From the NCBI GenBank assembly GCA_001939145.1, contig LSRX01001164.1, forward strand, positions 80,492 through 144,491: DNA of 64,000 nt, in the 5' to 3' direction. Below the pieces are notes generated by a model. The model did no database searches, was not told the origin of the DNA, and saw only the letters and a list, made by a program, of their open reading frames with translations. Of this stretch, positions 1 to 10,051 are shown piece by piece. Within the stretch, counting starts at the first letter, position 1. Every line of letters begins with the position of its first letter. The translations under genes were made by a program, and so were the position numbers. The DNA comes from Symbiodinium microadriaticum (lineage: Eukaryota > Sar > Dinophyceae > Suessiales > Symbiodiniaceae).

Positions 1-786
1 TGCAAACTCTCCCCATGCAAACGGTCAGCGGCGGCTTCGGGTTTCGGGAATAGGGCATTCCTTTATTTCCGTGGTTTTGCAGTCTCTGGATGAGTGCCAC
101 AGGCTTCCACAAGGCGGTCCGCGCCTTAGCTTGCCGCATAGCGCCCACCTGCGAGCTCGGCACTGAGGGGCTCAGAGCTCTTCAGAGCATAGGGCAGAAG
201 GAGTTTCGGGCTTCGGGAACTCCGGGGCTTAGCTTTAAAATTAAGGGACATGGTACACAATAAGGCCATCAAGAAAGTCCGACGGAGGAGCTTTCGTTTA
301 CCATGCAGATATCTGACAAGCTGAGTTCGGGATTGCTTTCTATGATATAGATGCCTTTAGTGTATGACCAAACTGCTCACCCATGACAGACCGTCGTGGG
401 GAGGGGGATGGGTGGTGTCCATCCACATGCAGGATCTAGGCCTGGTAAGAAAAATCACAACAGACTAGTTGGGGGGTATGTTCTAGTAATGTTGTAATAA
501 GGAGGACTAATATTGGATTATACTCCTTGCGCGATCGCAGGGCTTAGTCAGTATGGTTATAAGTTCCCTACATGGGCTCACAAATACTCGCAACTGTACG
601 TACCATGCTTGTAACATCTTGTAGCCCAATCAGCAAGGTCCCCTATTCTTCAAGCACTCATCAGCGGCTCTACCCAAGATAAGACGATGGTAGAAGAAAA
701 CATTAGTTGTAATGAGTTGTCCTCGGAAAAGGACTCAAATCCTAAAGAGAGCATGACAAAGAAGGCTGGGCATTCATTGCGAACAT
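1..786. other. Intergenic, nothing recognised
   Basis: No convincing coding sequence or RNA gene was seen. The stretch is of mixed composition with only occasional TTTAGGG-related words and ends at a GAT triplet tract. Confidence 0.4.
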
Positions 787-1030
787 GTGGTGCCCTGCGA
801 TGACGATGGTTGTGCTGTTGGTGGTGATGGTGATGGTGATGACGATGATGATGGTGGTGATGATGATGATGGTGATGAGGATGAGGAGGATGAGGACGAA
901 GACGAGGACAAGGATGTCGATAAGGATGACGACCACGATGATGATGACTCCGATTGTCACGATGATGATCATGGCGATGATTGTGATGATGATGGTTATG
1001 ACCATGATGACTATGAGAGCATTGATACGA
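787..1030. repeat. Degenerate GAT/GAC microsatellite
   Basis: Impure (GAT)n with GAC and GAG variants. It reads as Asp/Glu-rich or Met/Val-rich protein in different frames, which is a by-product of the triplet period and is not evidence of a gene. Confidence 0.85.
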
Positions 1031-1086
1031 CGAGTAGTTACAATGGTATCGATGATAAGGATAATGCTTCTATAAGTCTCCTATAG

Positions 1087-1844
1087 CGGTAACTACCCAC
1101 CTGAAAATGTCCTAGACAAAACCCTAAACCCGAAGAAAAAGGTGTTGGTAAGTTTCAAGGCCCTGCATAGCGCTTCCGGCTTCGTTGAAAGCTAATCCAA
1201 CTGCCCGCTCGCGGCGTTTTAGGCCTTTACGGCTTCGGGCGTACGGGAAGAACAACCTCTTGATCCAAAAATCCTGAACAGATCCTAAGTCCCGAAACCT
1301 GATCGGTCAGAACAGATGTCTCTCTAAGGGGATGCGGCGCGCGAAACCCCGCATCTGCAACAGACTCTTCTTCATTCTGCATGCCCACATGAAACTTTAC
1401 TTGGAGGTTCAAAGGCACGTGCACATACACATAACACAGAACCCTGGTCCTGCTTTGGTAGCTTGCTACATTCCTCCCGCCTCGCCAACAACTACCAATA
1501 AACCTCCAAGTGAGGGGCCTGTGCGGCCAGCGGGCTACAGATCTGATCCCTTGCCCAAGCAGCAAGGACTTCTATGGTCTCTTGCTTTCTGCCGCACTTC
1601 TTTCCAAGCGTAACTGTTCAGTCTCCCTCTCGGCGCCTTCGCAACATATTTGAGAACAGAAAGCAAGCCAAAACTCTACCCAGTTTCACGCCTCCGGCCT
1701 TTTCCTCATATGTAGATTGGCCTGTCGAACAATGGGGACAGGAGCTTTCTAGGAATCGGCACCGACGTCCAGGCGCAAGAGGCAGCAACCTTCGCCTGGC
1801 AACGCTTACGGGGTTTCGGGTTTGGGTTCATCTCGGTTTAGTCG
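1087..1844. other. No gene recognised; contains half of a palindromic element
   Basis: Positions 1078-1113 match the right arm of the element at 13154-13345 (GTAACTACCCACCTGAAAAT is shared), so a truncated copy lies here. The rest has no open frame with recognisable domains. Confidence 0.4.
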
Positions 1845-2069
1845 TTATCTAGTGGTTTTTTTTTCAATCTTGGCCTCGCAATCACCGCACTTGACCCCTG
1901 GAGCAGTCTGGCAGACATGGTCTTTGCATCCAAAGAGTTGGCAGATTGGATCGGTAGACATATCTGCATAGCCAGTGCACTGCAGGACAGTGGGCATGGA
2001 AAAGACGACAGCCGCCATGTCCTTGACAGCTTGGACCCAGGACGTCGCATTGGGAAGCCAGCCATCCAC
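1845..2069 (-). CDS. Probable last exon of the MACPF-like gene (Cys-rich C-terminus)
   Basis: On the minus strand a frame opens directly after a CAG acceptor (2070-2072) and runs about 74 codons to a TAA at 1845-1847. It has a Trp-rich start (GWLPNATSW) and six cysteines in its second half (CQLFGC, CGDC), suggesting a disulphide-bonded secreted domain. It lies downstream of the MACPF exons on the same strand, so it is most simply their terminal exon, but the link across the microsatellite-filled intron is inferred. I do not recognise the domain. The intron just upstream contains a GT run and an ATC tract. Confidence 0.45.
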   Translation of the reverse strand: MDGWLPNATSWVQAVKDMAAVVFSMPTVLQCTGYADMSTDPICQLFGCKDHVCQTAPGVKCGDCEAKIEKKTTR

Positions 2070-2103
2070 CTGAAGCCAGCTCGATCGTGTTCTTGTTCTA
2101 TCG

Positions 2104-2465
2104 GTGTGTGTGTGTGTGTGTGTTGCATTTAACCGCACGGTCATCATAACTGCCATCATCAACATCATCAACACCAACATCATCATCACATCATCATCAC
2201 CACGTTATTATTTCATCATCACCACCGCCATCCTCATCATGATCATCATCATCATCCATACAATCGTCGTCGTCGTCGTCCTCACCATCACCATCATCAC
2301 CACCACTATCACGATCGCCATCATTACCACAATCACGATGACCATCATCATGTTCACCTTCACCATTATCATCTTCACCACCACCATCATGTTCACGTTC
2401 ACCATCATCACCATCACCGTCATCATCATCATCATCATCATCGTCATCACCATCGTGAACACAGA
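2104..2465. repeat. (GT)n then degenerate (ATC)n microsatellite
   Basis: A short GT run (2104-2125) is followed by about 310 bp of impure ATC/ACC triplets. It lies inside the presumed intron before the last MACPF-like exon. Confidence 0.85.
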
Positions 2466-2756
2466 GAGGGCTACGTTCTCAGACGACAACCAGTGCTGAC
2501 AGACACGAACAGGCATCTCGAGGATGTTGATGATCATGAAGATGATGGCACTTACTCACCATGTGACAAGGCAGACATAGTTCTCTCAAACGTTCTGACA
2601 GTTTGTACTATCCATACCGCTACAACGACTACTGGCCTTGATTTAGAACTAGTGCTACTACTGTTCCCTTCATTGTATGCCAGAAACTAGCAAGTTCATT
2701 GCCGGCACTGCCGTTGCCAGTAATGACAGTGCACTTGCCGTCGTGGTGAATCTCTT

Positions 2757-3035
2757 TTGGTCGTGGCGGTTGTGATCATCGTGTCGGTCGTGGTCGTGAT
2801 GGTCGTACTGGTCGTGCTGGTCGTGCTGGTCGTGCTGGTCGCGCTGGTCGTGCTGGTCGTGCTGGTCGTGGTGGTCGTGGTAGTGTCGTGCTGGTCGTGG
2901 TGGTCGTGGTGGTCGTGGTCGTCGTGGTGGTCGTGGTGGTCGTGGTGGTCGTGGTGGTCGTGGTGGTCGTGGTGGTCGTGGTGGTCGTGGTGGTCGTGGT
3001 GGTCGTGGTGGTCGTGGTATTCGTGGTTTGCGTGA
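2757..3035. repeat. GTGGTC/GTGCTG hexanucleotide minisatellite
   Basis: Tandem six-base units (GTGGTC, with GTGCTG variants earlier) run for about 280 bp. The Val- or Trp/Ser-rich frames here are by-products of the repeat. It is intronic if the MACPF gene model is right. Confidence 0.9.
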
Positions 3036-3109
3036 TTATCTTTGGTGGTCGTGGTGCTGGTCTGGTGGTGCTGCAACAGCAACAACGACGAGGACCACAG
3101 TGATGATGA

Positions 3110-3279
3110 GGATGCTGATGATGCTGAAGAAGAAGAAGAAGAATTTTTTTTCAATTGAACGCTGCGCGACCGTGCTCTGCGCATAGCGGGCGCTGGACTT
3201 AGCAGACACTCGGTGAAACTGATAAGACATGTCCGAGAAGAAGAAGAAGAACAAGAACAAGAACAAGAACAAGAACAAG

Positions 3280-3312
<33 letters not shown>
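3110..3312. repeat. GAA, GAACAA and CAA microsatellites
   Basis: AGA/GAA runs at 3125-3142 and 3236-3250 pass into AAGAAC and then AAC repeats up to 3312. The polyCys, polyLeu and polyPhe frames are not genes. Confidence 0.85.
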
Positions 3313-3317
3313 TCAGG

Positions 3318-3468
3318 AGCATCAAGCCCGCCTGCATAGAGGAATTCCTGGCCCCCAGCGTCGTCTGAAACTGAGCGTGGAGCGGATCTGTCTGATTGTA
3401 CAGCTTCTGGGCATTCGCCCGAACGATGGGAATCAATTTCGCGGGATCTCCGGTGCTTCCCGCTTGAG
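3318..3468 (-). CDS. Probable internal exon of the MACPF-like gene
   Basis: The minus-strand frame is compositionally ordinary and protein-like (it contains PAKLIPIVRANAQKLYNQT), unlike the repeats on both sides. It is then interrupted by the CAA microsatellite. Borders are approximate because I cannot choose a unique splice site. It sits between the MACPF exon at 3690-3972 and the Cys-rich exon at 1845-2069 on the same strand. No domain recognised on its own. Confidence 0.4.
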
Positions 3469-3518
3469 TGCACGACGTTGAGCCACTGCTGCACGTGCCA
3501 ATCTTCCTTACATCTTTA

Positions 3519-3580
3519 GCGGGTTTAGGGTTTAGGGTTTAAGTTTAGGGCGTTTAGGGTTTAGGGTTAGCTTCCGGAGA
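3519..3580. repeat. TTTAGGG-motif block
   Basis: Several nearly perfect GGGTTTA units between two exons of the minus-strand gene. Confidence 0.85.
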
Positions 3581-3689
3581 AATGAATGCCAACACTTGGG
3601 CTTAAGCTAGGGCTTAAGGTCTAGGTGAACTCAAGGCTCGAAAAACACATCGGCTTCTTTACAAAAACCATTACCTGCTGGGCTACCAC

Positions 3690-3972
3690 GTTTCTGAAAG
3701 CTGCAGAGAGGGTCTGCCAATCCTGCGTACATCTTGAGGACTGCCCTAATCGCAGTCAGCTCCTCCATCAGCTTCTGGACGCCCTGCCATGCCAGATATG
3801 CGATGGTCACCGCTTCAAGAACGATGCCGTTCTCTGTCGTAGGGACGAGAGCATAGTTCGGAGTGTAGCGCGCGCTCAGCACCCAGGGGTACTTGTGGAC
3901 AGAATCCACCCAGGCATCATACGTAGCTGTGGAATTTGCGTTGCACTTGCCGTTCCCACCGTTGCAAACCAC
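3690..3972 (-). CDS. MACPF-like domain, C-terminal part (exon)
   Basis: This minus-strand exon opens after a CAG acceptor at 3973-3975. The protein has a Cys-containing stretch (CNGGNGKC) followed by YDAWVDSV, then HKYPWVLSARYTPNYALV. The pattern Trp-x2-Ser-Val, Pro, then Leu/Thr-Pro is the usual C-terminal signature of MACPF (membrane attack complex/perforin) domains, where it follows the GTH motif. That motif is found in the next exon upstream (4786-4967). After the domain comes a helical stretch with LMEELTAIRAVLKMYAGL. MACPF proteins form membrane pores or have related membrane roles; the specific role here cannot be deduced. The right border is approximate. Confidence 0.5.
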
Positions 3973-4084
3973 CTGCCTCACGAAAACCCGCACAATAAAC
4001 CCATCTAGCAGCTGAGAGACCCTAGATTCAAACTCCATACCCCCATGCTCTACACTTTCATATCCTGTTCCCTCTTCCTGAACA

Positions 4085-4545
4085 CTAACTGTTGGCAGCA
4101 ACCAACCTAAACCCTAAACCCCATTTTCCTCAATCCCTGAAGATTCGAAGCCGAAGTCAAGTGGCCTCCCCTCGAAAGCTCCAGGAGAAACTGAAACCTT
4201 TGAACAAATATCGAACCTTTGGGACCTCTTTCAGAGACCCGATGTAAAAACTAGAAAGGATACAACACGTTTTAGAAACAGCCACCAACATCAAAGAGCT
4301 TCTAAAAAGATACCAACCTCCAAAATCAACCCTAAAACCTAAACCCTAAACACCCTAATCCCTATAAACCCTAAGCCCTAAACTCTAAACTCGAAACCCT
4401 AAACCCCACAAGTCACCAAAAGCCCAGCCTCAGGGAGAGCGACTGGCGGAAAGCCTCGCTTGCGCTGGCCGATGCATGGGCCTCCGGGAACGAGGTTTCT
4501 TATAGGTTGAGGGCTTTAGGGTTTAGCGCTTGGGGTTTGGGGTTT
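4085..4545. repeat. CCCTAAA then TTTAGGG-motif intron filler
   Basis: Blocks of CCCTAAA (4107-4120, 4329-4410) and of TTTAGGG (4500-4540) lie between the two MACPF exons, so they are intronic if the model holds. Confidence 0.75.
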
Positions 4546-4785
4546 TTCTTTTCTAACATACGAAACCCCGGGCATCCTGCGCAAATAGAAAATCCAACGA
4601 AGATATTTTGTTCGCAGCGCATAATGATTGGCAATGACCATGAGCAGTTATGACCAAGATTAGCATAGCATGCATGAAGTTATCCACTACTGCTAGTCCT
4701 TGACATAGCTCTCAAGATGTTATCATGGTAAAAAAAAGGACAAGGCAATGTTTGCTTCAAGCATCGTCAAGAACAACTACAGCAC

Positions 4786-4967
4786 CTGCAATTGTAATCA
4801 CCGTTGCCTCGGCATCGGCGGAGAAGAAGAAGAGGAAATCAGCATCCGCCTCTGCATCCATCTCGGCGCTTCCATGCGCAGATATGTACGAAGCCTCCAC
4901 AATCGCAGCATAGCGAAACTCTCCACCAGCGCTGATGGTGTTGATGTGGTGAGTGCCGTAATTTTGC
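4786..4967 (-). CDS. MACPF-like domain, central exon with the GTH motif
   Basis: A 182-bp minus-strand exon bounded by an AAG acceptor (4968-4970) and a TGCAG/GTGCT donor (4781-4790). It encodes QNYGTHHINTISAGGEFRY: Tyr-Gly-Thr-His followed a few residues later by Gly-Gly is the hallmark of the MACPF/perforin core. After it comes an Ala/Glu/Asp-rich helical stretch. Together with the exon at 3690-3972 this gives two MACPF motifs in the right order on the same strand. The splice phases of these two exons do not match directly, so another exon or a different border is probably missing between them. Confidence 0.55.
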
Positions 4968-5044
4968 CTTAGCTTTACCCTTAGCACTTCTCTTGGGCAC
5001 AGCATTTCGAGGGCCGCGTGTAAAACTAAGCATTTCCTCGTGTT

Positions 5045-5152
5045 GCTCATCTGGGAATTGTGAAGAGCTGCATGTGCGGCAGCACTTTCCCTGCCCACGC
5101 GGTGGGGGTGAACCATAACATGGGGATGCTCTTCACGGATTCCAGGAACATA
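5045..5152 (-). CDS. Possible upstream exon of the MACPF-like gene
   Basis: The minus-strand frame after a TCCAG acceptor at about 5153-5157 gives a smooth hydrophobic/amphipathic segment (FLESVKSIPMLWFTPTAW) ending at an AG/AT border near 5046. It lies about 80 bp upstream of the GTH exon on the same strand. No motif specific enough to prove it belongs to the MACPF domain. Confidence 0.35.
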
Positions 5153-5159
5153 CCTGGAC

Positions 5160-5930
5160 CAATGCAAAAACCACAGTAGAGACTGATGCAACAGCCGAAA
5201 GAAAAAAGGCAGAAGACGCCTGCATACCGACAAATGACACTGATACGAGTAAACGAGTATACTCGGCAGGCACGAATTGTAATTATCATGCTATGTGTTG
5301 CCGCGGGTTCGACAAATAACGGACGATAGACTCACAAACAAACACATGGAATAATCAATAGAATACTAAAGACAGGCCGGAGGCTAAAGAAACACAGCAA
5401 AAAAAGCAACAAGCCTAGCCCCAAAAGGAGATGTGGCAAGCACGGCAACCACCAAGGGATCGGCCAGTGCTGCATTCCCGTGTGCAACCAGCAGGCTCTT
5501 GTACCTTCAGTCGCCTAGAAAGATTAAACTCCCTAAACCCTCAAGCATTAAACATGCAACTCCTCAGAAAATAAACACAAACCATAACCAAAGGAAGATA
5601 CGACAACGTCATGTAACAGAATGCCCTCCAATACAGGGCAATACGACCGTAAGCCTTACGAAACTCATCATTGCAAAAGAAGCACATAGTTGAACGAATG
5701 TGTGCACATGCATAGACGTTGCGTGAATGCAGAGACGCTTTTCGGAGGAAAGACGATAGACCAATGGCCGGGCAACGCCAGCTATTGCTTACCAGGCTCT
5801 ACCGCACTGCCACACTGCAGCGGTCAAACATAGCTTCGGCTTAGGGTTTCGCGACCCGACATCCGACACAAACTACAACAAACAATAAACGAAAAACTTC
5901 CTGAACGGCTTCGGACTTAGGGTTTAGGGG
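5160..5930. other. No gene recognised
   Basis: A-rich sequence with a few CCCTAAA words. One plus-strand open frame (5433-5693) is Lys/Thr/Asn-rich with no recognisable motif, and I do not trust it. Confidence 0.35.
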
Positions 5931-5931
5931 G

Positions 5932-6062
5932 CCAAGGCACCATCTGGCGACAAGTTCTGCACAGGATACAGCTCCGATGTGTATGTGTCCACCTCTCCTC
6001 CAAAGACTGTCATAAGCGGACAGCTCCGGCTCGAGCAGTGTTGCAGTAAGGCTACATTGAGG
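5932..6062 (+). CDS. Isolated exon-like fragment, unknown
   Basis: Between two TTTAGGG stretches the plus strand has a clean frame of about 43 codons (it includes KFCTGYSSDVYVSTSPPKTV) with balanced composition. No domain recognised and no matching neighbour exon found, so it may be a gene remnant or an exon of a gene I could not assemble. Confidence 0.22.
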
Positions 6063-6357
6063 GTTTAGACGTACCAGCCACCCACCCCTGTACTCTGGAG
6101 TTCTATAGCGGGGGGACTCTGGGTTCAGGTGTCTGAACAAGTAGTCTAGTGGTTCTACAGGGGTTTGTACTGCAAGCCTACTCGGGAGCCCCAAATACTC
6201 AGCCCCCTAGATTTGGCGAAGGAGCCCTTGCAGAACCGCCACAGAAGCTTTTTTTGGCAGCCTCAAATTACCATGAGGGTCGAAATGATTACCAAGAATG
6301 ACCCTAATGGTTTTTGGAATGATTGCCATTCATACCAAAACCTCTCTTCTAACATTA

Positions 6358-6755
6358 AGCCCTAAACAACCCTAAACCCTAAACAACCCCAAACCCCAAA
6401 CCCTAAACCTTAAACAACCCTAGACCCTAAATCCTAAACAACCGTAAACCCTAAACAACCCTAAACCCTAAACAACCCTAAACAACCCCTAAACCGTCCA
6501 GGTTTCGTGTGCTTTGCGGGGTCCCGGGGCTTCTGGGTGAATTGGGTTTTCGGGCTCTGAAGGCCTCTTGGGCCTCTAGGGTTCGTGGACTCTTAGGGCT
6601 TAGCGTTTAGGGGTTTAGGGCTTGGGGTTTAAGGTTTAGGGCTTTAGGGTTTAGGGTTTAGGGCTTCGGGTTTAGGGTTTTAGGGTTTAGGGTTTAGGGT
6701 TTAGGGTTTAGGGTGTAGGGTGTAGGGTTTAGGGTTTAGGGTTTAGGGCGGACAA
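6358..6755. repeat. CCCTAAA block followed by TTTAGGG block
   Basis: 6358-6495 is (CCCTAAACAA)-type and CCCTAAA repeat. After about 100 bp of unrelated sequence the orientation flips to TTTAGGG (6595-6755). The two are opposite in strand, like many pairs in this window. Confidence 0.9.
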
Positions 6756-6848
6756 GGCTCCTTGGCCCCCTTAAGGTTTTCGGCTTGAAACGCATTGCTC
6801 CTCGGGCTTTGGTACAGTCGCCAGGATGATCGGTAACATTATCCCTTT

Positions 6849-6951
6849 ACGGTGGATGATAGAAATCCTTAGAATTACCTTAAGGAACCTAAACTATGGG
6901 AATTATGGTATGTTCCTTACTATGGGTAACGCCGTCATCTTTCAAAACCGT
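6849..6951. repeat. Palindromic element, family C (diverged copy)
   Basis: It aligns over its length with the better copies at 37199-37302 and 57218-57323: a shared core (ACCTTAAGGA, CCTAAACTATGGGAA, TATGGTAT) and partly decayed terminal arms. See the family C finding. Confidence 0.6.
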
Positions 6952-7124
6952 CTCTGTCCAGAGCGCACCACCTTGGTCGCCCCCACCTGTGTGGGTTTGG
7001 GGCCCAGGGATTGCCCTAGCCCTAAAGTTTAGGTTAGTGTTTTAACTTTCCGGCTAGGATTTCGCTGTTTCCTGGGTCTTCATCCAGAGTTTCAAAACTT
7101 GGCGCCGTACTTAATTAAAGGAAC

Positions 7125-7184
7125 ATGGACCTTTCAGGCAAGATTCCAGATTTCATCGAGCTTCGTACCGTGAATCAGGTATGC
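7125..7184 (+). CDS. Possible short exon with LRR-like motif
   Basis: The plus strand reads MDLSGKIPDFIELRTVNQ and is followed at once by a GTATGC donor. The LSGKIP word is typical of leucine-rich repeats, but one copy in 20 codons is weak evidence. No flanking exon identified. Confidence 0.2.
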
Positions 7185-7435
7185 AAAGGGCCTAACCTCT
7201 ACACCCGACAACCAACAAACGTGAAACTTTTTTGGAAACGAAAACCCAAAATCCAGATCCGGAACTCCACCCCGAAAAACAAAAACAAAGGCTCTGGAGC
7301 CCGAAAGCCCTAAAGCCCAAAAGAAGCCCAGCAGAAGCTGCAAATATATTTAAAAGAAAAAAGTGACTTCCGCCTCACACCCCAACCCTGAACCTTAAAC
7401 CCTAAGCCATAGACCTTAAACCAGCAACTTCCGCC

Positions 7436-7550
7436 TTGGTAACCAGGGAGAACATCTCGGACATTTCCTCGGAAGCGGAGATCAGTCCGAAGAGCGCGTC
7501 GCCGTCCACGCTTTCCGAAAACTGCTCCTTCTTGGCGGGCAGACAAGATG
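7436..7550 (-). CDS. Exon of unidentified minus-strand gene (most downstream seen)
   Basis: The frame reads KKEQFSESVDGDALFGLIS and continues through an acidic helical stretch to TKAEV. It has balanced composition in a region otherwise made of TTTAGGG motif. The upstream border fits an AAG acceptor, and the downstream side offers a GC donor (ACCAAG/GCGG). Grouped with the exons at 8607-8693, 8886-9052, 9070-9160, 10265-10325 and 10860-11010 because of strand and order. The grouping is inferred and no protein family is recognised. Confidence 0.4.
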
Positions 7551-7925
7551 GCAGGACTTTGATGTGGTGGCTTCAGGAGTTGAACGGTTTAGGCTTTTGG
7601 GTTCAGGGCCTAGAAGGCTCCGGGAGTCCGGGGGGGATTTGTTAGATTCAGAGGCTCCGGATTTTGCGATCAAGGCTTTGGGCGTTCAGGGTTTAGGGCT
7701 TCGGCTTAGGATTTGTCAGGTTCACTGGTACTGCACCTCGAACCCTAAACCTTGAGTCCTCCGTTTGGGCGGCAGCAGCAGAAGCGATAGTAGGAGCGGT
7801 CGTCTGAGTATAGTAGTCTTGGTTTCCCAGTAGCCCGTTAGAAATAAGGGTGCCCCTTTTCCTACTATTTGCTTTGAATAAGGGAACCCAAAAAGAAAAA
7901 AAGGCAAAAGGGTCCTTCTGGCAAC

Positions 7926-7967
7926 CTACTACTACTACTACTACTAGTAGTAGTAGTCGTCGTCGTG

Positions 7968-8002
<35 letters not shown>

Positions 8003-8003
8003 G

Positions 8004-8088
<85 letters not shown>

Positions 8089-8090
8089 GA
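7926..8090. repeat. ACT/AGT/CGT triplet microsatellite with self-complementary start
   Basis: (CTA)n flips to (GTA)n at about 7945, giving a perfect hairpin, then becomes (GTC)n and again (AGT)n to 8088. Polyserine, polythreonine and polytyrosine frames across it are by-products. Confidence 0.9.
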
Positions 8091-8606
8091 CACAAGCGAC
8101 AGCAGTGGAGGCAGCAGGAGTGAAGCGGTGGTGCTAGCGGGCATCGGCAAAAGTACAAACAAGAATTAGGGGTCAGAACAGGACATGAAATTTCGGGTTT
8201 AGGGTTTTGGGTTTAGGATTTAGGGGTTTCGGAAAGTATTTCTGCGGTTGTTTCAAAGCAAGAAGGACTGTGCGATTGGGCCCATGACTATGACTCTTGT
8301 TATTACTCTAAGGTCAACTCTAAACCCAACCCTAAACCCTAAACCCTAAATCCCTAAACCTTGGGTGCAAGACTCCCAGACTCTAGGCCCCAGACACTAA
8401 GGTGAAGCCACTGGCAACTTCGACCGTCGGGGCCCTAACTGTTAGAACGGGGTTTCGGGACATACTACCGTATACTTATACACTACATCTCTTACAGAAG
8501 CCCTTACAGTAACCCTTTTCAGTAACCCTCATAGTCACCCATATAGAAACCCTTCAAAATGGAACCTATAGTAACCCATTTAGACACCTTTAAAAGGAAA
8601 TCTCAC

Positions 8607-8693
8607 AGCAGCTTCCTCGAAGCTGAAGTCATTCTGAAAGGTGAACTTGAAGGCATCGCGGGCCGAACGGCTGTTCACGAAGAGCTCCGACAC
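8607..8693 (-). CDS. Exon of unidentified minus-strand gene, canonical borders
   Basis: A clean 87-bp exon (29 codons, phase 0): ATCAG acceptor at 8694-8698, then VSELFVNSRSARDAFKFTFQ and further aromatic/acidic residues, then a GTGAGA donor at 8601-8606. Its length is a multiple of three and both borders are textbook, which is the best evidence that the islands in 7.4-11 kb are real exons. No family recognised. Confidence 0.55.
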
Positions 8694-8885
8694 CTGATCC
8701 CCCCGTTAGTGTCTTTTTGGGTTCATGGCTTAGGGCTTAGGGTTCCTCGTTGTTAACGGTTCAGGTTTGTCCCAGATACCCCGACGCCATACATCCAGGA
8801 AGCTTGCACCCCAAGACCCGAATCCTTGTCTCGGGGCTCAAGGGTTTAAGGTTTAGGGTTTAGGGTTTCTTAAAGCCCCCAAAGA

Positions 8886-9052
8886 AATTCCCAGAGTCCC
8901 GAGTCCCTGAAGTGCTCAAGGATCCACGGCACCTGGTCCCACACGCCGTAAGTCTGGTTCACGAAAGGGTTTGTCCAGACTTGCGCTCGGGAGTTCGTCA
9001 TGTTTACAACTCGCTGCTTCAGCATCTTCTGAGGTACCACCTGCTGCTGCAC
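8886..9052 (-). CDS. Exon of unidentified minus-strand gene
   Basis: It opens after a GCCAG acceptor (9053-9057). The protein contains VQQQVVPQKMLKQRVVNMTN and further on NPFVNQTYGVWDQVPWILEH. It is rich in Gln and Trp with two N-glycosylation-like NxT sequons (NMT lies in NMTN, NQT), so an extracellular protein is possible. The downstream border is unclear because the frame runs into TTTAGGG motif. Confidence 0.5.
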
Positions 9053-9069
9053 CTGGCGGGTCTAGAGGT

Positions 9070-9160
9070 CCTCTGAAGCGTGGGACCATTGGGAATGCGG
9101 ATCCTTACCCAGGAGATACCAGCTAAAAGCGTAACCTATCTCGTAGGCTGGCTTGAGGTA
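9070..9160 (-). CDS. Exon of unidentified minus-strand gene
   Basis: The frame YLKPAYEIGYAFSWYLLGKD and what follows up to SEDL is well balanced and Tyr/Trp-rich. It is followed by a stop within a very short gap (about 15 bp) before the next exon at 9052, so either the intron is unusually tiny or one border is misread. It is in the expected order with its neighbours. Confidence 0.42.
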
Positions 9161-9279
9161 CACTTGTTTCGAACAAGCAATCCAGGGGGGCCTTATAAAT
9201 TTCAATGTAAGGGCCGTCATAAGTTCACTTCGATAGGGTTTCTTCTGTGACCTAAACCTAGGGACTCTAGAACAACGTT

Positions 9280-9391
9280 ACCTGGAGGTTCATGGGTAGT
9301 TATAAGTAAGGTTATAAGTAGGGTAACTAGAGTTATAACCTACATTAGGGGACTTATAACTCCACTTATCACTACGCATGAACCTTCAAGT
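9280..9391. repeat. Palindromic element, family F
   Basis: A near-perfect long inverted repeat: the left arm GAGGTTCATGGGTAGTTATA is mirrored on the right by the complement of GAAGGTTCATGCGTAGTGAT. About 112 bp. A second copy lies at 12499-12682. Confidence 0.85.
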
Positions 9392-9866
9392 ATTCCCAAC
9401 ATCTGAGGCCCATGTTGCCTCCTGAGCGGCAGCAGTGTTCCATGATTCTGCGTAATCGTCTTTAGGGCTTAGGGGTTTAGGGGTCTAGGGGTTTGGGGTT
9501 GAGGGTTTAGGGTTTAGGTCTTGTTGCGAATGTCCAAACCCGCAGCAACAGCAGTAAACCCTTGACCCATGCGGTTAAGAAGCAAAAGAAAAGCAGCAAA
9601 CCGATCGAAAGTGACCAACAGAAGCAGTGTGACGATGTATATACACCCCGATGAGGTGCTATAACATCTGTTCAAAGAACAACACTGGCTACCCTCCCCT
9701 GTTAAACCCAGTTATACAGCCTCTAACCGCTCATTAAACACCTCAAACCACCAGGAGGACGCTATAAAATACTGGAAGACTCATTTAAACAATAGAAATG
9801 TCCATGAATCCCCCAAGTAAACCCTGAACACTACACCCTAATCCTAGCACCGTAAGCCCTACAAAC

Positions 9867-10044
9867 CGAGAGACTCCAATATCCCTTGATTAAGGAATAT
9901 AACTTAAATCATGTTAGGCATCCTGCTACAACTTAAGGGCATATTCCTTAATTCCCTTATCGAACCCCTAATAGAAACCCTTATAGATCCCTTTAATGCC
10001 CCTATACCCATAAATTCCTTTAAGGGACATTTGGAGTCTCTGGG
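9867..10044. repeat. Palindromic element, family D (interrupted copy)
   Basis: Left arm GAGACTCCAATATCCCTTGA with AAGGAATATAA inside. A matching inner right arm ends near 9960, then about 60 bp of other sequence, then the outer right arm ending GGAGTCTCTGGG at 10044. So this copy has itself received an insertion. Confidence 0.7.
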
Positions 10045-10051
10045 AACCTCC

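Noticed and set aside
2696..3494. Long open frames rich in Cys, Leu, Phe, His/Asp or Val
   Set aside because: They translate GTGGTC, CAA/GAA and similar microsatellites, and the same tracts are open in several frames.
6358..6755. A true chromosome end
   Set aside because: TTTAGGG motif occurs throughout in both orientations, is degenerate and is surrounded by exons, so it is interstitial. A terminal telomere would be long, pure and oriented one way at a window edge.
7850..8162. Polyserine, polythreonine and polytyrosine proteins
   Set aside because: Triplet repeat by-products with no flanking protein-like sequence.
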